Shown here: in pieces, positions 24,932 to 33,860 of the stretch
How the letters are laid out: the number at the start of each line of letters is the position of its first letter
Position numbering within the stretch: position 1 is the first letter of the stretch
Assembly: GCF_003268655.1 (NCBI RefSeq)
Contig: NZ_CP029642.1
Location: forward strand, 3,286,001-3,350,000
Length of the DNA stretch: 64,000 bases
Reading direction: 5' to 3'
DNA from: Arthrobacter dokdonellae
Lineage (GTDB): Bacteria; Actinomycetota; Actinomycetes; Actinomycetales; Micrococcaceae
Made by a program: the position numbers and the translations under genes
Notes under the pieces: generated by a model
What the model was told of the DNA's origin: nothing
The model's input: the letters and a program-made list of their open reading frames with translations, nothing else
Databases searched by the model: none

Positions 24932-25678
24932 TCAGCCGCCGGCCTCAACGCCGCCGATGAACTCCTCAATCAGGGCCGCCCCTGCCTCGGAGTCCTGCGG
25001 CCGGTGGCCGCCGCGGGTGACCTCGTGGCGGGCGCCGGTGGCGGCGAGGTATGCGGCGATCTCCTCATACAGCGGCTCCCATCCGCCGGTGACGACCAGC
25101 GTGGGCACGCCCGGGACTATGTGGACCGGCGCGTCCCACTGAGGCGCTTGGAGGTGAACGCGGGCCGCGATCCTGGCAGCGGACTCCGCCGGGACCGTCC
25201 GCGGCCGAGCCGTACCGGCAGCGAAGGCGCCAGGCCTGCCGCCGGGCCCGTTCATGGACGCCGTCAGCCGGCGGAACTCGGCGGAGAACGCCGTGTCGGT
25301 CAGGGACGCGCTGCGCGCAAACAGCGGCGCGAGATGTTCGCGGTAGGCGGTGGTGGCGGGCAGCTCGGCCGTCAGCGAGAGCAGGGCAGGCTCGAGCAGC
25401 ACCAGGGACCTGACGAGGTCTGGCCGCTCCACCGCCGCCATCATTGTTGCGATGGCGCCCTGCGCGTGCGCCACGACGTGCCCGCCGTCGGCCAAGGCAT
25501 CAATGACGATCCTGGCATCGCCGGCAAAGTCTGTGGCCACGGGAGGCTCGACGGCGTCAAATCCGGACCGCTTCAGGAAGAGGGCATCGTAGCGCCCGGC
25601 CAGGCGGTGTTGGACAGGCCAGGCCGACGCGCCGTAGCCGTCGATCCCGTGCACAAACACGATCCGGGGTTTAGTCAT
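24932..25678 (-). CDS. Alpha/beta-hydrolase fold protein lacking the nucleophile
   Basis: 248 residues with the alpha/beta-hydrolase layout: an oxyanion-type strand VFVHGIDGYGASAW, the elbow region VVAHAQGAIATMMAAVERPD, the strand VPTLVVTGGWEPLYEEIA and a late His in TRGGHRPQDSE. At the elbow the usual G-x-S-x-G is A-H-A-Q-G, so Ala72 replaces the catalytic Ser; the codon is clearly GCG. It may be a binding protein, or use another residue. It lies 104 bp downstream of the peptide ABC operon, beyond a hairpin. Confidence 0.8.
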   Translation of the reverse strand: MTKPRIVFVHGIDGYGASAWPVQHRLAGRYDALFLKRSGFDAVEPPVATDFAGDARIVIDALADGGHVVAHAQGAIATMMAAVERPDLVRSLVLLEPALLSLTAELPATTAYREHLAPLFARSASLTDTAFSAEFRRLTASMNGPGGRPGAFAAGTARPRTVPAESAARIAARVHLQAPQWDAPVHIVPGVPTLVVTGGWEPLYEEIAAYLAATGARHEVTRGGHRPQDSEAGAALIEEFIGGVEAGG

Positions 25679-25714
25679 TCAAGCAGGGTACCGGACCACC
25701 CTGACAGGGCCGTC

Positions 25715-25742
25715 GACCCCTGGGCCCGCGGACCCAGGGGTC
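25715..25742 (-). terminator. Hairpin at end of peptide ABC operon
   Basis: GACCCCTGGG and CCCAGGGGTC are perfect 10-bp arms with an 8-nt loop, 40 bp past the stop of the ATPase gene. No strong T-run follows on the minus strand. Confidence 0.55.
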
Positions 25743-25781
25743 CAAGCCGCTGGCCGCTGTCTCCAGGCGGACCCCGGCCCG

Positions 25782-28103
25782 CTAGGCGCCCGGCGTCACG
25801 GTCCCCTCGACCAGGGTGTCCGCGGCGGCGTGCCCGTTGATGGGGAAGTGGCAGGCGGTCATGTGCACCATGGTCCCGTGCGCCGCGGCGGCGGCCGTTG
25901 CCGCCTCCACGTCCGCTGCGGGCATGGGAACCGATCCCCCGCCCGGTTGCAGGGGCGGCACCACCTTCGCGCAAATCTCCTGCGCCATGGGGCAGCGGGT
26001 GCGGAAGCGGCAGCCGCTGGGCGGGTTCATCGCCGAGGGCAGTTCGCCCCGCACCCCCAGCTTCGCCTTTTGCCGCTCCACGATGGGGTCCGGGATGGGG
26101 ATGGTGTCGATCAGCCCGCGCGTGTAATGGTGCTGCGGGTGCGAATACACCGCCGCGGCCGGCCCCACTTCCACCATCCGGCCCAGGTACATGACCGCGA
26201 TGACGTCGGAGAGGTAGCGGACCACGGACAGGTCGTGGCTGATGAAAAGGTACGTCAGCTCGCGGTCGCGCTGCAGCTCCTTCATCAGGTTCAGCACCTG
26301 CGCCTGGATGGACACATCCAGCGCCGAGACAGGTTCGTCGGCCACGATCAGCCCCGGCTGCAGGGCCAGCGCCCGTGCCAGGCCGATGCGCTGGCGCTGC
26401 CCGCCGGAAAATTCGTGCGGGTACCGCTCGGCGGCCCGGGCGGGAAGCCCGACGGCGGCCAGGAGCTCGTCCACCCGCTCGTTGCGGTCGCGCGGCGAGC
26501 CCACGTGCTGGATGTCCAGCGGCTCGCGCAGGATGGAACGCACGCGCATGCGCGGGTCCAGCGAAGCGTAGGAGTCCTGGAACATGAACTGCACGTTGCG
26601 CCGACCCTCCTTCGCCTCCTTGCCGCGCAGCTGGGAAATGCGCCTGCCGCGGAAGAGGATCTTCCCGGCCGTGGGCACGTCCAGCCCCACCACCAGCCGC
26701 CCCAGCGTGGTCTTCCCGCAGCCCGACTCCCCCACGAGCCCCAGTGTCCGCCCGCGCGGGATGGACACGGTGACGTCGGCGACGGCGCTGATGTCCCCCA
26801 CGTGGCGGCGCAGCACGGCGCCGGCGGTGACCGGAAAGTCCTTCACCACCCCCTGCACCTGAAGGAGCGGGATGCCGTCGGCCGGAATGAACGTGGTGGG
26901 CGCCACCCAGCCGCGGTCGTCGGACGCCGCGCCGTCGGCCGGCTTCTCCGTCGCCCGGTGGGACGCACCCGGGGTGACCATCGCGCCCGGCCGGGTCCCG
27001 GCGTCGTGCCTGACATGGGCGTCCGGGACGTCGGAGAGGTCCATGCCGGCCTCCAGCTCCGCGGCCTCCACCCGCGCGGCCTCGGGCACGGTGGTGCGCA
27101 GGTCCACGGGCTCGGGCACCTTCAGCGGCGTGGTGCGCGGGACAAAACAGGCGTATTCCTGAGGACCGTACGGGGTGGCGATGGTGGTCACGGGCGGCAC
27201 CTGCGCGCGGCAGGATTCGACGGCGAATCGGCAGCGCGGCGCGAAGCGGCACGCGGGGGGCGGGTCCACGAGGTCCGGGGGGAGGCCCGGAATCGAGTAC
27301 AGCCGTTCGCCCGTCCCGGCGGCGCGCTCGGGCAGCGCCTCGAACAGGGCATCGGTGTAGCGGTGCTTGGGCGCGGCGAACAAGGTGTGGACATCGGCCA
27401 TTTCAACCACCTTGCCGGCGTACATGACCACCACGCGGTCGGCGCTGCCGGCGATGACGCCGAGGTCGTGGGTGACCAGGATCATGGCCATGTGAAATTC
27501 ATCGCGCAGCCTGTCCACGAGCTCCAGGATCTGCTTTTGCACCGTCACGTCCAGGGCGGTGGTGGGCTCATCCGCGATGAGCAGCTTGGGCTGGCAGATC
27601 AACGCCATCGCTATCATCACGCGCTGGCGTTGGCCGCCGGAGAGCTGGTGCGGGAAGTCCTTGACCCGCTGGAGGGGGCTGGGGATGCCAACCAGCCCGA
27701 ACATTTCCACCACCCGCTTCATCGCGTCCCGCTTGGACAGCCCGCGGTGGAGCATGAGTGGCTCGGCCACCTGGTCGCCGATGGGGATGACCGGGTTCAG
27801 CGACGTCATGGGGTCCTGGAAGATCATGCCGATGTCCCCGCCGCGGATCTCGCGCAGCCTGGGCTCGTCCAGCTGCACGAGGTCTTCGCCGTCGAAGAGG
27901 ATTTCGCCGCGGGTGATGTGGCCTCCGGGCGGGAGCAGCCTCTCAATGGACATGGCCGTCATGGTCTTGCCGCTGCCGGACTCCCCCACCAGCCCCAGCG
28001 TTTCCCCGGCGTCCACGTGCAGGCTGACATGGTCCAGGGCATGCACCACCGACTTGCTCAGCTGGATGTCCGTGCTGAGGTCCGTGATCTCCAGGAGTGC
28101 CAT
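25782..28103 (-). CDS. Dipeptide/oligopeptide ABC transporter, fused DppD-DppF ATPase
   Basis: Cytoplasmic ATPase of a peptide importer with two complete nucleotide-binding domains in one 773-residue chain. Domain 1 has Walker A GLVGESGSGKTMT, signature LSGGQRQRVMIA and Walker B KLLIADEPTTALD; domain 2 has GLVGESGCGKTTLG, FSGGQRQRIGLA and GLIVADEPVSALD. Each ends in the oligopeptide-transporter Cys motif (CRFAPRCRFAVESC and CRFRTRCPMAQEIC), which in relatives can bind iron-sulfur. The start is ATG 28103 with AGGAAAGG upstream; the longer open frame overlaps the permease. Last subunit of the operon. Confidence 0.93.
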   Translation of the reverse strand: MALLEITDLSTDIQLSKSVVHALDHVSLHVDAGETLGLVGESGSGKTMTAMSIERLLPPGGHITRGEILFDGEDLVQLDEPRLREIRGGDIGMIFQDPMTSLNPVIPIGDQVAEPLMLHRGLSKRDAMKRVVEMFGLVGIPSPLQRVKDFPHQLSGGQRQRVMIAMALICQPKLLIADEPTTALDVTVQKQILELVDRLRDEFHMAMILVTHDLGVIAGSADRVVVMYAGKVVEMADVHTLFAAPKHRYTDALFEALPERAAGTGERLYSIPGLPPDLVDPPPACRFAPRCRFAVESCRAQVPPVTTIATPYGPQEYACFVPRTTPLKVPEPVDLRTTVPEAARVEAAELEAGMDLSDVPDAHVRHDAGTRPGAMVTPGASHRATEKPADGAASDDRGWVAPTTFIPADGIPLLQVQGVVKDFPVTAGAVLRRHVGDISAVADVTVSIPRGRTLGLVGESGCGKTTLGRLVVGLDVPTAGKILFRGRRISQLRGKEAKEGRRNVQFMFQDSYASLDPRMRVRSILREPLDIQHVGSPRDRNERVDELLAAVGLPARAAERYPHEFSGGQRQRIGLARALALQPGLIVADEPVSALDVSIQAQVLNLMKELQRDRELTYLFISHDLSVVRYLSDVIAVMYLGRMVEVGPAAAVYSHPQHHYTRGLIDTIPIPDPIVERQKAKLGVRGELPSAMNPPSGCRFRTRCPMAQEICAKVVPPLQPGGGSVPMPAADVEAATAAAAAHGTMVHMTACHFPINGHAAADTLVEGTVTPGA

Positions 28104-28165
28104 GGTGCTGCCTTTCCTTTCCTGCCTGATGTACGACGCCGGAGGGCCGGGTTGCGCTTGTTCCT

Positions 28166-29110
28166 TCAGCGCCGCTGCAGCCTGACCTCCACGGAGTCGC
28201 GCAGCCCGTCGCCGACGAGGTTCACGGCCACCACCACCACGATGATCAGGATTCCCGGAGGGTAGATGAGCCACCAGTAGTTGGTGAAGATGAAGGCCGT
28301 GCCGTTGCTGAGCATGCCGCCCCAGTCGGTGGCCGGCGGCGAAATGCCCAGGCCCAGGTAGCCGAGGTAGGCGATGAGCAGGATGGCGTCGGCCACCTGG
28401 AAGGTGGCGTTGACAATGACCGTGCCGATCACGTTGGGCATGATGTGCCGCAGCACCGAATGCCAGGAAGATCCGCCCATGACGTGCACTGCCTGCACGT
28501 ATTCGCGCACGCGCAGCGTCAGGGACTCCCCGCGCACCAGCCGTGCGGGCACCAGCCACGCCGTCAGGCCCAGCACAAAGATCATGACGGGAACGCTTGG
28601 GGAGACGATGGTGACGATGAACAGCAGAAGGAACAGGATGGGGATGGAGAGGATCGCGTCGACAATGCGCATCATGACGGCGTCGACCAGGCCGCCGAAG
28701 AAGCCCGCGATGGCGCCCCACACCGTGCCGACGATGGTCGCGATGATGGCGGCGGCAAAGCCGACGATCAGGGACGTTTGCCCGCCCACCATCAGCCTGC
28801 CCAGCTGGTCGTAGCCGGTCTCGTTGGTGCCCAGCGGATGGCCCGGGCCCGGCGGCAGGTTGACCTGGAGCAGGTTCACCGTGACCTGATCCGTTTTGTA
28901 GACGAGCGGCCCGAGGAAGCAGAACACCACGGCCAGCACCAGGACCACGATCCCCACGATCGCCAGCTTGTTTTGGATGAAGACCTCAAAGCCGAGGCGG
29001 AACATGCTCTTGGCCTTGCCTGCGGGCAGGCCCGTGGCGGCAACCGGCGGCCCTTCCGGGCGCGGCGCCTCGCCGGATACCTCGACCTTCGCCCTGCTTG
29101 GATCGCTCAC
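28166..29110 (-). CDS. Dipeptide/oligopeptide ABC transporter permease, DppC type
   Basis: Inner-membrane channel subunit, 314 residues. An N-terminal cytoplasmic tail precedes the first membrane segment (LAIVGIVVLVLAVVFCFLGP). The HPLGTNETGYDQLGRLMVGG box is typical for DppC, and the EAA-type loop is YVQAVHVMGGSSWHSVLRHI. GTG at 29110 overlaps the DppB stop as GTGA, fixing the start; an upstream open frame is a shadow. Confidence 0.92.
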   Translation of the reverse strand: MSDPSRAKVEVSGEAPRPEGPPVAATGLPAGKAKSMFRLGFEVFIQNKLAIVGIVVLVLAVVFCFLGPLVYKTDQVTVNLLQVNLPPGPGHPLGTNETGYDQLGRLMVGGQTSLIVGFAAAIIATIVGTVWGAIAGFFGGLVDAVMMRIVDAILSIPILFLLLFIVTIVSPSVPVMIFVLGLTAWLVPARLVRGESLTLRVREYVQAVHVMGGSSWHSVLRHIMPNVIGTVIVNATFQVADAILLIAYLGYLGLGISPPATDWGGMLSNGTAFIFTNYWWLIYPPGILIIVVVVAVNLVGDGLRDSVEVRLQRR

Positions 29111-30051
29111 AGCTTCACCCTCGGATCGATGATGGCCAGCGAAACATCCGCCAGCAGGTTCCCGGCCACGGTGGCAAACGCCGTGATGATCACCACGCCC
29201 AGTTCCACCGGGTAGTCGGACGATTGCGCCGCCTGCCAAAACAGCAGGCCCATGCCGGGAAAATTAAAAATGGATTCGGTCACCAGCGCGCCGGCAAACA
29301 GTGCCGGCAGGGACAGGCCCAGCAGCGTGATGATGGGGATCAGTGCGTTCCGCAGCACGTGGTGGTACAAGACGCGGGTTGGCGAGGCACCCTTGGCCCG
29401 GGCCGTGCGGACATAGTCCTGGTCGACGTTGTCCAGCACCGAGGACCGCATGTAGCGGGAAAACCCGGCAATGCTCAGCAGCGCCAGGGTGACGATGGGC
29501 AGGATCATGGCGTCGAACTGTTGGAAGATGGGACCCACACCGTTGGATTGCGGCGCCTCCGGCGGGAACCAGCCCAGGTTCTGCGAAAAGACCTCGATCA
29601 TGATGATGCCGATGAAGAAGGTCGGCGCCGCGTAGAAGATGAAGGAAAACCCCGTGGCCACGTAGTCGAAGGAGCGGTTGCGCCGGACTGCCTGGTAGAT
29701 GCCCAGCGGTATGGCGACGATGACCGTGAGCAGCAGGGAGAGCAGGCTCAGGATGACGGTCTTGGGCAGGCGCTGGATCAGCAGCGAACTGACGGACTGG
29801 TTCAGCTTGACGGAAAAGCCAAAGTTGCCGCTGAACCACTCGCCCAGCTGCCTGAAATACTGGACAAACAAGGGCTGGTCGTAGCCGTTGGCGACATTGA
29901 ACTGCGCCACCTGGAGCGCGGTGGCCCGCGGCCCCAGGATGGCCCGCGCCGCACCGCCGGGAAGCTGGTGCAGCAGGATGAAGACAATGATGGTCACCAC
30001 AAGGACCACGAGGATGGCCTGGGCCAGGCGGCGCAGGATGTAGCCAATCAT
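29107..30051 (-). CDS. Dipeptide/oligopeptide ABC transporter permease, DppB type
   Basis: Partner channel subunit of 314 residues. It starts MIGYILRRLAQAILVVLVVT, the classic DppB first membrane segment with HQLPGG after it. The EAA-type loop is YVRTARAKGASPTRVLYHHV, and PALFAGALVTESIFNFPGMG is a family box. It overlaps dppC by four bases and follows the binding-protein gene by 109 bp. Confidence 0.92.
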   Translation of the reverse strand: MIGYILRRLAQAILVVLVVTIIVFILLHQLPGGAARAILGPRATALQVAQFNVANGYDQPLFVQYFRQLGEWFSGNFGFSVKLNQSVSSLLIQRLPKTVILSLLSLLLTVIVAIPLGIYQAVRRNRSFDYVATGFSFIFYAAPTFFIGIIMIEVFSQNLGWFPPEAPQSNGVGPIFQQFDAMILPIVTLALLSIAGFSRYMRSSVLDNVDQDYVRTARAKGASPTRVLYHHVLRNALIPIITLLGLSLPALFAGALVTESIFNFPGMGLLFWQAAQSSDYPVELGVVIITAFATVAGNLLADVSLAIIDPRVKL

Positions 30052-30160
30052 GATGCCGCGCGCCTCGCCGGTCCCATGCTGGCCAATGCTCCTGCGCCTG
30101 CCATGGCTGGACCACCCTCGTCCCTGTGATGGTGTTTTGTTGTTGTGCCCGAAGGACGGC

Positions 30161-32029
30161 TCAGTAGTGCCATTCCTCGGGGTTGATGGCGCTGTACGGG
30201 TTCTGCGTCGTGGCGCCCTGGAGGCCGTTGGCCACCTCGGTCAGGCTGTAGGTGTAGTTCGGCTGCCAGATCACGGGCAGGTCCTTGGCCAGCGCATCCT
30301 CGTAGGCCTGCATCACGGCCGTGCCACTCTGCGTGGTGGTGTCGGCAATGAGCTTGTCGATGGCCGGGTTGGAATAGCTGCCGCTGTTCGAACCGGCACC
30401 GGTCTCGAAGAGCACCTCGCCCGTCGGGTAGTAGTCAGGTGCGTACACCCAGCCACCGCCCCAGTTTCCCATCTGCCACGTGCAGGTCTTGCCCGAGCAG
30501 GGGATTGAGGTTCCGGTCACCGTATTGAACGGAGCCGGGGTGATGTTCAGCGTGATGCCGACCTGGGCGGCGTTCGACTTCATCGACTGCATGGCGGTCG
30601 TGATTGTCTGGTTGCCGCTGGCATACTGAAGGTTGAATGTAGCCTTGGCGCCAGCCGCGACGCCCGCACCACACTCGCCGGCACCGCTGCCCGGCTTGGC
30701 GCAGACGCTGATGCCGCCCGGGTTGACCGTCCATCCGTTGTCGGTGAGGTCCTTCTTGGCATTGGCGATGCTGAACGGATACGGGTTGTTTTTCTCCGTT
30801 TGGGAAATCAGCGGGCTGTCCGGATAAAGCGGCACGGGCCCGGTGGTTTGCACCCCGTAGTTCTTCGCCGCCGAACTCAGGATGGCTGGCTGGTCAACGA
30901 CCGACTGCAGTGCCTGGCGGAAGTAGAGCTGCTTGAAAATCGGCCCCACGGTGGGGTTGTTGAAATTGATCGGGAAGTAGTTGATCCCGTACAGGAACCA
31001 CGGCGCCAGCGTGTAGTTGGCGCTCAAGGGGTTGGGCCCGGCCTCGGCGGGGCCGGTGCTGGCCGGCTTGGCTGCCTGCAGGTCCTGGGTGGGCAGGTAA
31101 CCAACATCGATGGTGTTCCCACCGCGCAAGACCTGGAATTCGGCGTCGTCCGTGGTGAACGGAACCTCAATGAACTCCTTGAGGCTGGCCTTGACCGGCC
31201 CGGAGTAGGTGGGGTTCGGAACAAAGGTGATGTGGCCGTCGGCGTTGAACTTCGTCAGCTTCCACGGCCCGTCCACGACCTGCCACAGCGGGTTGGTGGC
31301 GTACGTCGGCAGGTCCTTCGATTGTGAAATCAGGTACTTGTAGACGGCAGCGCAGCCGGACTCGTTCGTGGCGCAGTCTCCCTTGGTGTTGGCGGCCGTC
31401 ATGTCCCAGGCGTCCGGCATGGGGGTGATGGTGCTCAACTGGTTGTACAGGAACCACTGCTGGCTGTAGGCCTTGTCCGTGTTGAACACGATGGTCTTCG
31501 CATCCGGTGTGGAGACGGAGACGACGTTGTCCGGAAACTGGCCCGGCGTGTACGCGGCGTAGTTCTTCTTCTCCGCCTTGAGCATGTTGTACCAGAACAT
31601 CACGTTCTGTGCCGTCACGCTGGTGCCGTCGGACCACTTGTAGTCCTTGAGCTTGACGGTGACCGTCTTGCCGCCGTTGCTGAAAACGGGTTCCGCGGCC
31701 AGACTCAGCGAATCGCTGACCTCGGCCTTGCCGTCGTTGCCGAACCAGTACAGCGGCCGGAACAGCAGGTACTGCAGGTCCGAGGAGTTGGAAACGGTAA
31801 AATCAGCGAGTGGCGAGAAGGGCCAAATCCAGTTCGGCACTGTGTTGGGCGGTTCCGCGAACGTGGCGGTGTTGGCAGACTTTCCCGGGGCATTTCCTGA
31901 ACTGGAGGTGGGGCTCGAGTTCCCGCTTCCGGAGGAGCACCCCGTCAATGCCAGCAAAACCACTGCAATACTTCCAAATATCCGGAAGATCGGCTTCCGG
32001 ATCCCCCCATGAGTTCGCAACTTTTTCAT
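30161..32029 (-). CDS. Peptide ABC transporter substrate-binding lipoprotein
   Basis: Family 5 extracellular solute-binding protein, 622 residues. The signal peptide MKKLRTHGGIRKPIFRIFGS leads to the lipobox LTGC and a Ser-rich linker. Family-type segments include LKDYKWSDGTSVTAQNVMFW and the C-terminal DLPVIWQPNYTYSLTEVANG. Two adjacent ATGs exist; GGAGG is six bases from the second (32029) and only three from the first (32032), so 32029 is preferred. First gene of the operon, under the promoter at 32094-32122. Confidence 0.92.
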   Translation of the reverse strand: MKKLRTHGGIRKPIFRIFGSIAVVLLALTGCSSGSGNSSPTSSSGNAPGKSANTATFAEPPNTVPNWIWPFSPLADFTVSNSSDLQYLLFRPLYWFGNDGKAEVSDSLSLAAEPVFSNGGKTVTVKLKDYKWSDGTSVTAQNVMFWYNMLKAEKKNYAAYTPGQFPDNVVSVSTPDAKTIVFNTDKAYSQQWFLYNQLSTITPMPDAWDMTAANTKGDCATNESGCAAVYKYLISQSKDLPTYATNPLWQVVDGPWKLTKFNADGHITFVPNPTYSGPVKASLKEFIEVPFTTDDAEFQVLRGGNTIDVGYLPTQDLQAAKPASTGPAEAGPNPLSANYTLAPWFLYGINYFPINFNNPTVGPIFKQLYFRQALQSVVDQPAILSSAAKNYGVQTTGPVPLYPDSPLISQTEKNNPYPFSIANAKKDLTDNGWTVNPGGISVCAKPGSGAGECGAGVAAGAKATFNLQYASGNQTITTAMQSMKSNAAQVGITLNITPAPFNTVTGTSIPCSGKTCTWQMGNWGGGWVYAPDYYPTGEVLFETGAGSNSGSYSNPAIDKLIADTTTQSGTAVMQAYEDALAKDLPVIWQPNYTYSLTEVANGLQGATTQNPYSAINPEEWHY

Positions 32030-32093
32030 CATGCGCCTCCATGGCAGAGCGCGGAAGCGGGCCTGTCTGGTCCACTCAAGGCTCCTACTGGAG

Positions 32094-32122
32094 ATTGTAA
32101 ACCTCCCCCGCCGTACTGTCAG
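32094..32122 (-). promoter_or_regulatory. Promoter of peptide ABC operon
   Basis: On the minus strand CTGACA (32122-32117) lies exactly 17 bp from TACAAT (32099-32094), a near-consensus pair. Transcription would begin about 58 bases before the binding-protein start. Confidence 0.75.
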
Positions 32123-32321
32123 GAGGACGATTTGGCCACGAAAAGGCCTAAGGAACGCCGTTTTGCCTGGCACGGATGGGCATTTGCGCGGTGTTCCGCA
32201 GGTCACGGTTGCCAATGGGCGTTCTCTGGCAGTTTTCTACCAGTTTCCTGCCAATTCCCCGGGTAGGCAGGCAAAAGGTGCCGCTCGGGGCCGCTGCCTG
32301 CCCGTCTCCAGCGCGGAGGAT

Positions 32322-32373
32322 GTCGATATGGATATTTGAGGCTGATATATCGACCTCAAATATCCATATCGAC
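32322..32373. repeat. Perfect inverted repeat, family B, copy 2
   Basis: GTCGATATGGATATTTGAGG (32322-32341) and its exact reverse complement (32354-32373) form a perfect 20-bp stem around CTGATATATCGA. Partial pairing extends about 8 bp further on each side. It lies between the divergent peptide operon and the MFS gene, 28 bp before the MFS start, so it also overlaps that gene's likely promoter region (TTGAGG at 32336, AATATC 17 bp later). Confidence 0.85.
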
Positions 32374-32400
32374 CTCCTCGCCGCCATGTGAGGTTCTACT

Positions 32401-33813
32401 GTGGGATGTGTGAGTGTCGAGGAAGAGAATTCCGGCGCGCGGGTTGAGGACGCAGCGCCCGGCGGGGCAGCGCCCGGCGGCATTCTCGGCCGCGGCTACC
32501 GCACTGTCACGCTGGGGATCTGTGCGCTCATCGTGCTGTCCGCCTTCGAGGCGCTGGCCATCACCACCATCATGCCGACCATCAGCGCGGCACTGGACGG
32601 TGCGGCGCTCTACGCGCTCGCCTTCGCGGGACCCCTGGCCGCCGGCGTCGTGGGCATGGTGCTGGCCGGAAACTGGTGCGACCGCGCCGGTCCGAGGGGT
32701 TCCCTCTACGCCTCCGTGGTGCTGTTCGCCGCCGGGTTGGCGGTCGTCGGCACCGCACCCGGCATGCCGGTCTTCCTGGCCGGCCGCCTTGTGGAGGGGC
32801 TCGGCACCGGAGCGCTGACCGTTGCCCTCTACGTGGTGGTGGCCCGGGCCTACCCGTCCGCACTCCACCCGCAGATCTTTGCCGCGTTTGCCGCCTCGTG
32901 GGTTGTGCCCTCGCTCGTCGGCCCGCTGATCGCCGGGCTGATTGCGCAGACCCTTGGGTGGCGGTGGGTGTTTCTGGGGGTCATTGGGCTGGTGGCTGCC
33001 GCCTTGGCCATGGTCATCCCCGCCATGGCCCGGCTGCGCCGTCCCGCCGGCGGGCCGACCGTTCCGTGGAACCTGCGCCGCCTCGGCTGGGCCCTGCTGG
33101 CCGCGGCGGCCGTGCTCGGCGTCAACCTCCTGGCCGACTCCAAGGGCCTGCTCTTCTGGATAGGCCCCGCGGCGGCGGCCGTCATCGCGTTGTTGGCGCT
33201 GCGCCCGCTGCTTCCCCGGCGCACGCTGATGTCCGACGTCGGCCTACCCAGCGTGATTCTCAGCCGCGGCCTGGTTGCCGGCGCGTTCTTCGGCGCCGAC
33301 GTGTACATTCCCTACCTCTTGACCGTGCGATACGGCTTCCCGCCGTTGGCCGCCGGGCTCTCCGTGACCGTCTCCGGCCTGTGCTGGGCGGTCGGCTCGT
33401 GGCTGCAAAGCCGGTTGGGCGGCCGCCTCAGCCATGCGCGCAGCATCCGCTTCGGCGCCGTTTTCCTGTGCCTGGCCATCGCCGCGGCAGGTGCGACGGC
33501 GGCCCTCACCCTGGTGCCCGCGGTCGCCATCGCCGGATGGGCGTTGGGCGGATTCGGCATGGGACTGATGTATCCGCGCACCAGCGTCGCGACCCTCGAG
33601 TACTCCACGGTGGAGACCCAGGGCTTCAACAGCTCCGCGCTGAGCATCGCCGACTCCATCGGCGCCTCACTTGCCCTGGCGGCGACGGCCATCGTGTTCG
33701 CCGCGCTCGCCGGGCTGGGCGGGGCCTGGCCGTTCGCCGGTTGCTTCGCGCTGGCGGTGCTGCCCGCACTGGCGGCGTTCGCGCTGGCGCCGCGCGCACG
33801 CCGTGTGGCGTAG
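32401..33813 (+). CDS. MFS drug-exporter-like transporter
   Basis: 470-residue major facilitator with 12 to 14 membrane segments. After a charged N-terminal tail, the first segment ends AFEALAITTIMPTIS, and motif A is seen as LAGNWCDRAGPRGSLYAS. The region GGFGMGLMYPRTSVATLEYS lies in the C-terminal half. This layout fits multidrug exporters of the DHA2 kind. GTG at 32401 has GAGG eight bases upstream; GTG at 32410 is also possible. It converges on ffh with only 47 bp between. Confidence 0.85.
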   Translation: MGCVSVEEENSGARVEDAAPGGAAPGGILGRGYRTVTLGICALIVLSAFEALAITTIMPTISAALDGAALYALAFAGPLAAGVVGMVLAGNWCDRAGPRGSLYASVVLFAAGLAVVGTAPGMPVFLAGRLVEGLGTGALTVALYVVVARAYPSALHPQIFAAFAASWVVPSLVGPLIAGLIAQTLGWRWVFLGVIGLVAAALAMVIPAMARLRRPAGGPTVPWNLRRLGWALLAAAAVLGVNLLADSKGLLFWIGPAAAAVIALLALRPLLPRRTLMSDVGLPSVILSRGLVAGAFFGADVYIPYLLTVRYGFPPLAAGLSVTVSGLCWAVGSWLQSRLGGRLSHARSIRFGAVFLCLAIAAAGATAALTLVPAVAIAGWALGGFGMGLMYPRTSVATLEYSTVETQGFNSSALSIADSIGASLALAATAIVFAALAGLGGAWPFAGCFALAVLPALAAFALAPRARRVA

Positions 33814-33860
33814 TGCCCGGCTCAGCCGCGCATGCCGGACCTGGCTCCGGGAAAGCGGTC

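Noticed and set aside
25830..28265. 811-codon open frame on the plus strand opposite the peptide ABC ATPase
   Set aside because: It is the antisense shadow of a real fused ATPase with all motifs; GC-rich codon use keeps the opposite frame open. The protein has no recognisable motif.
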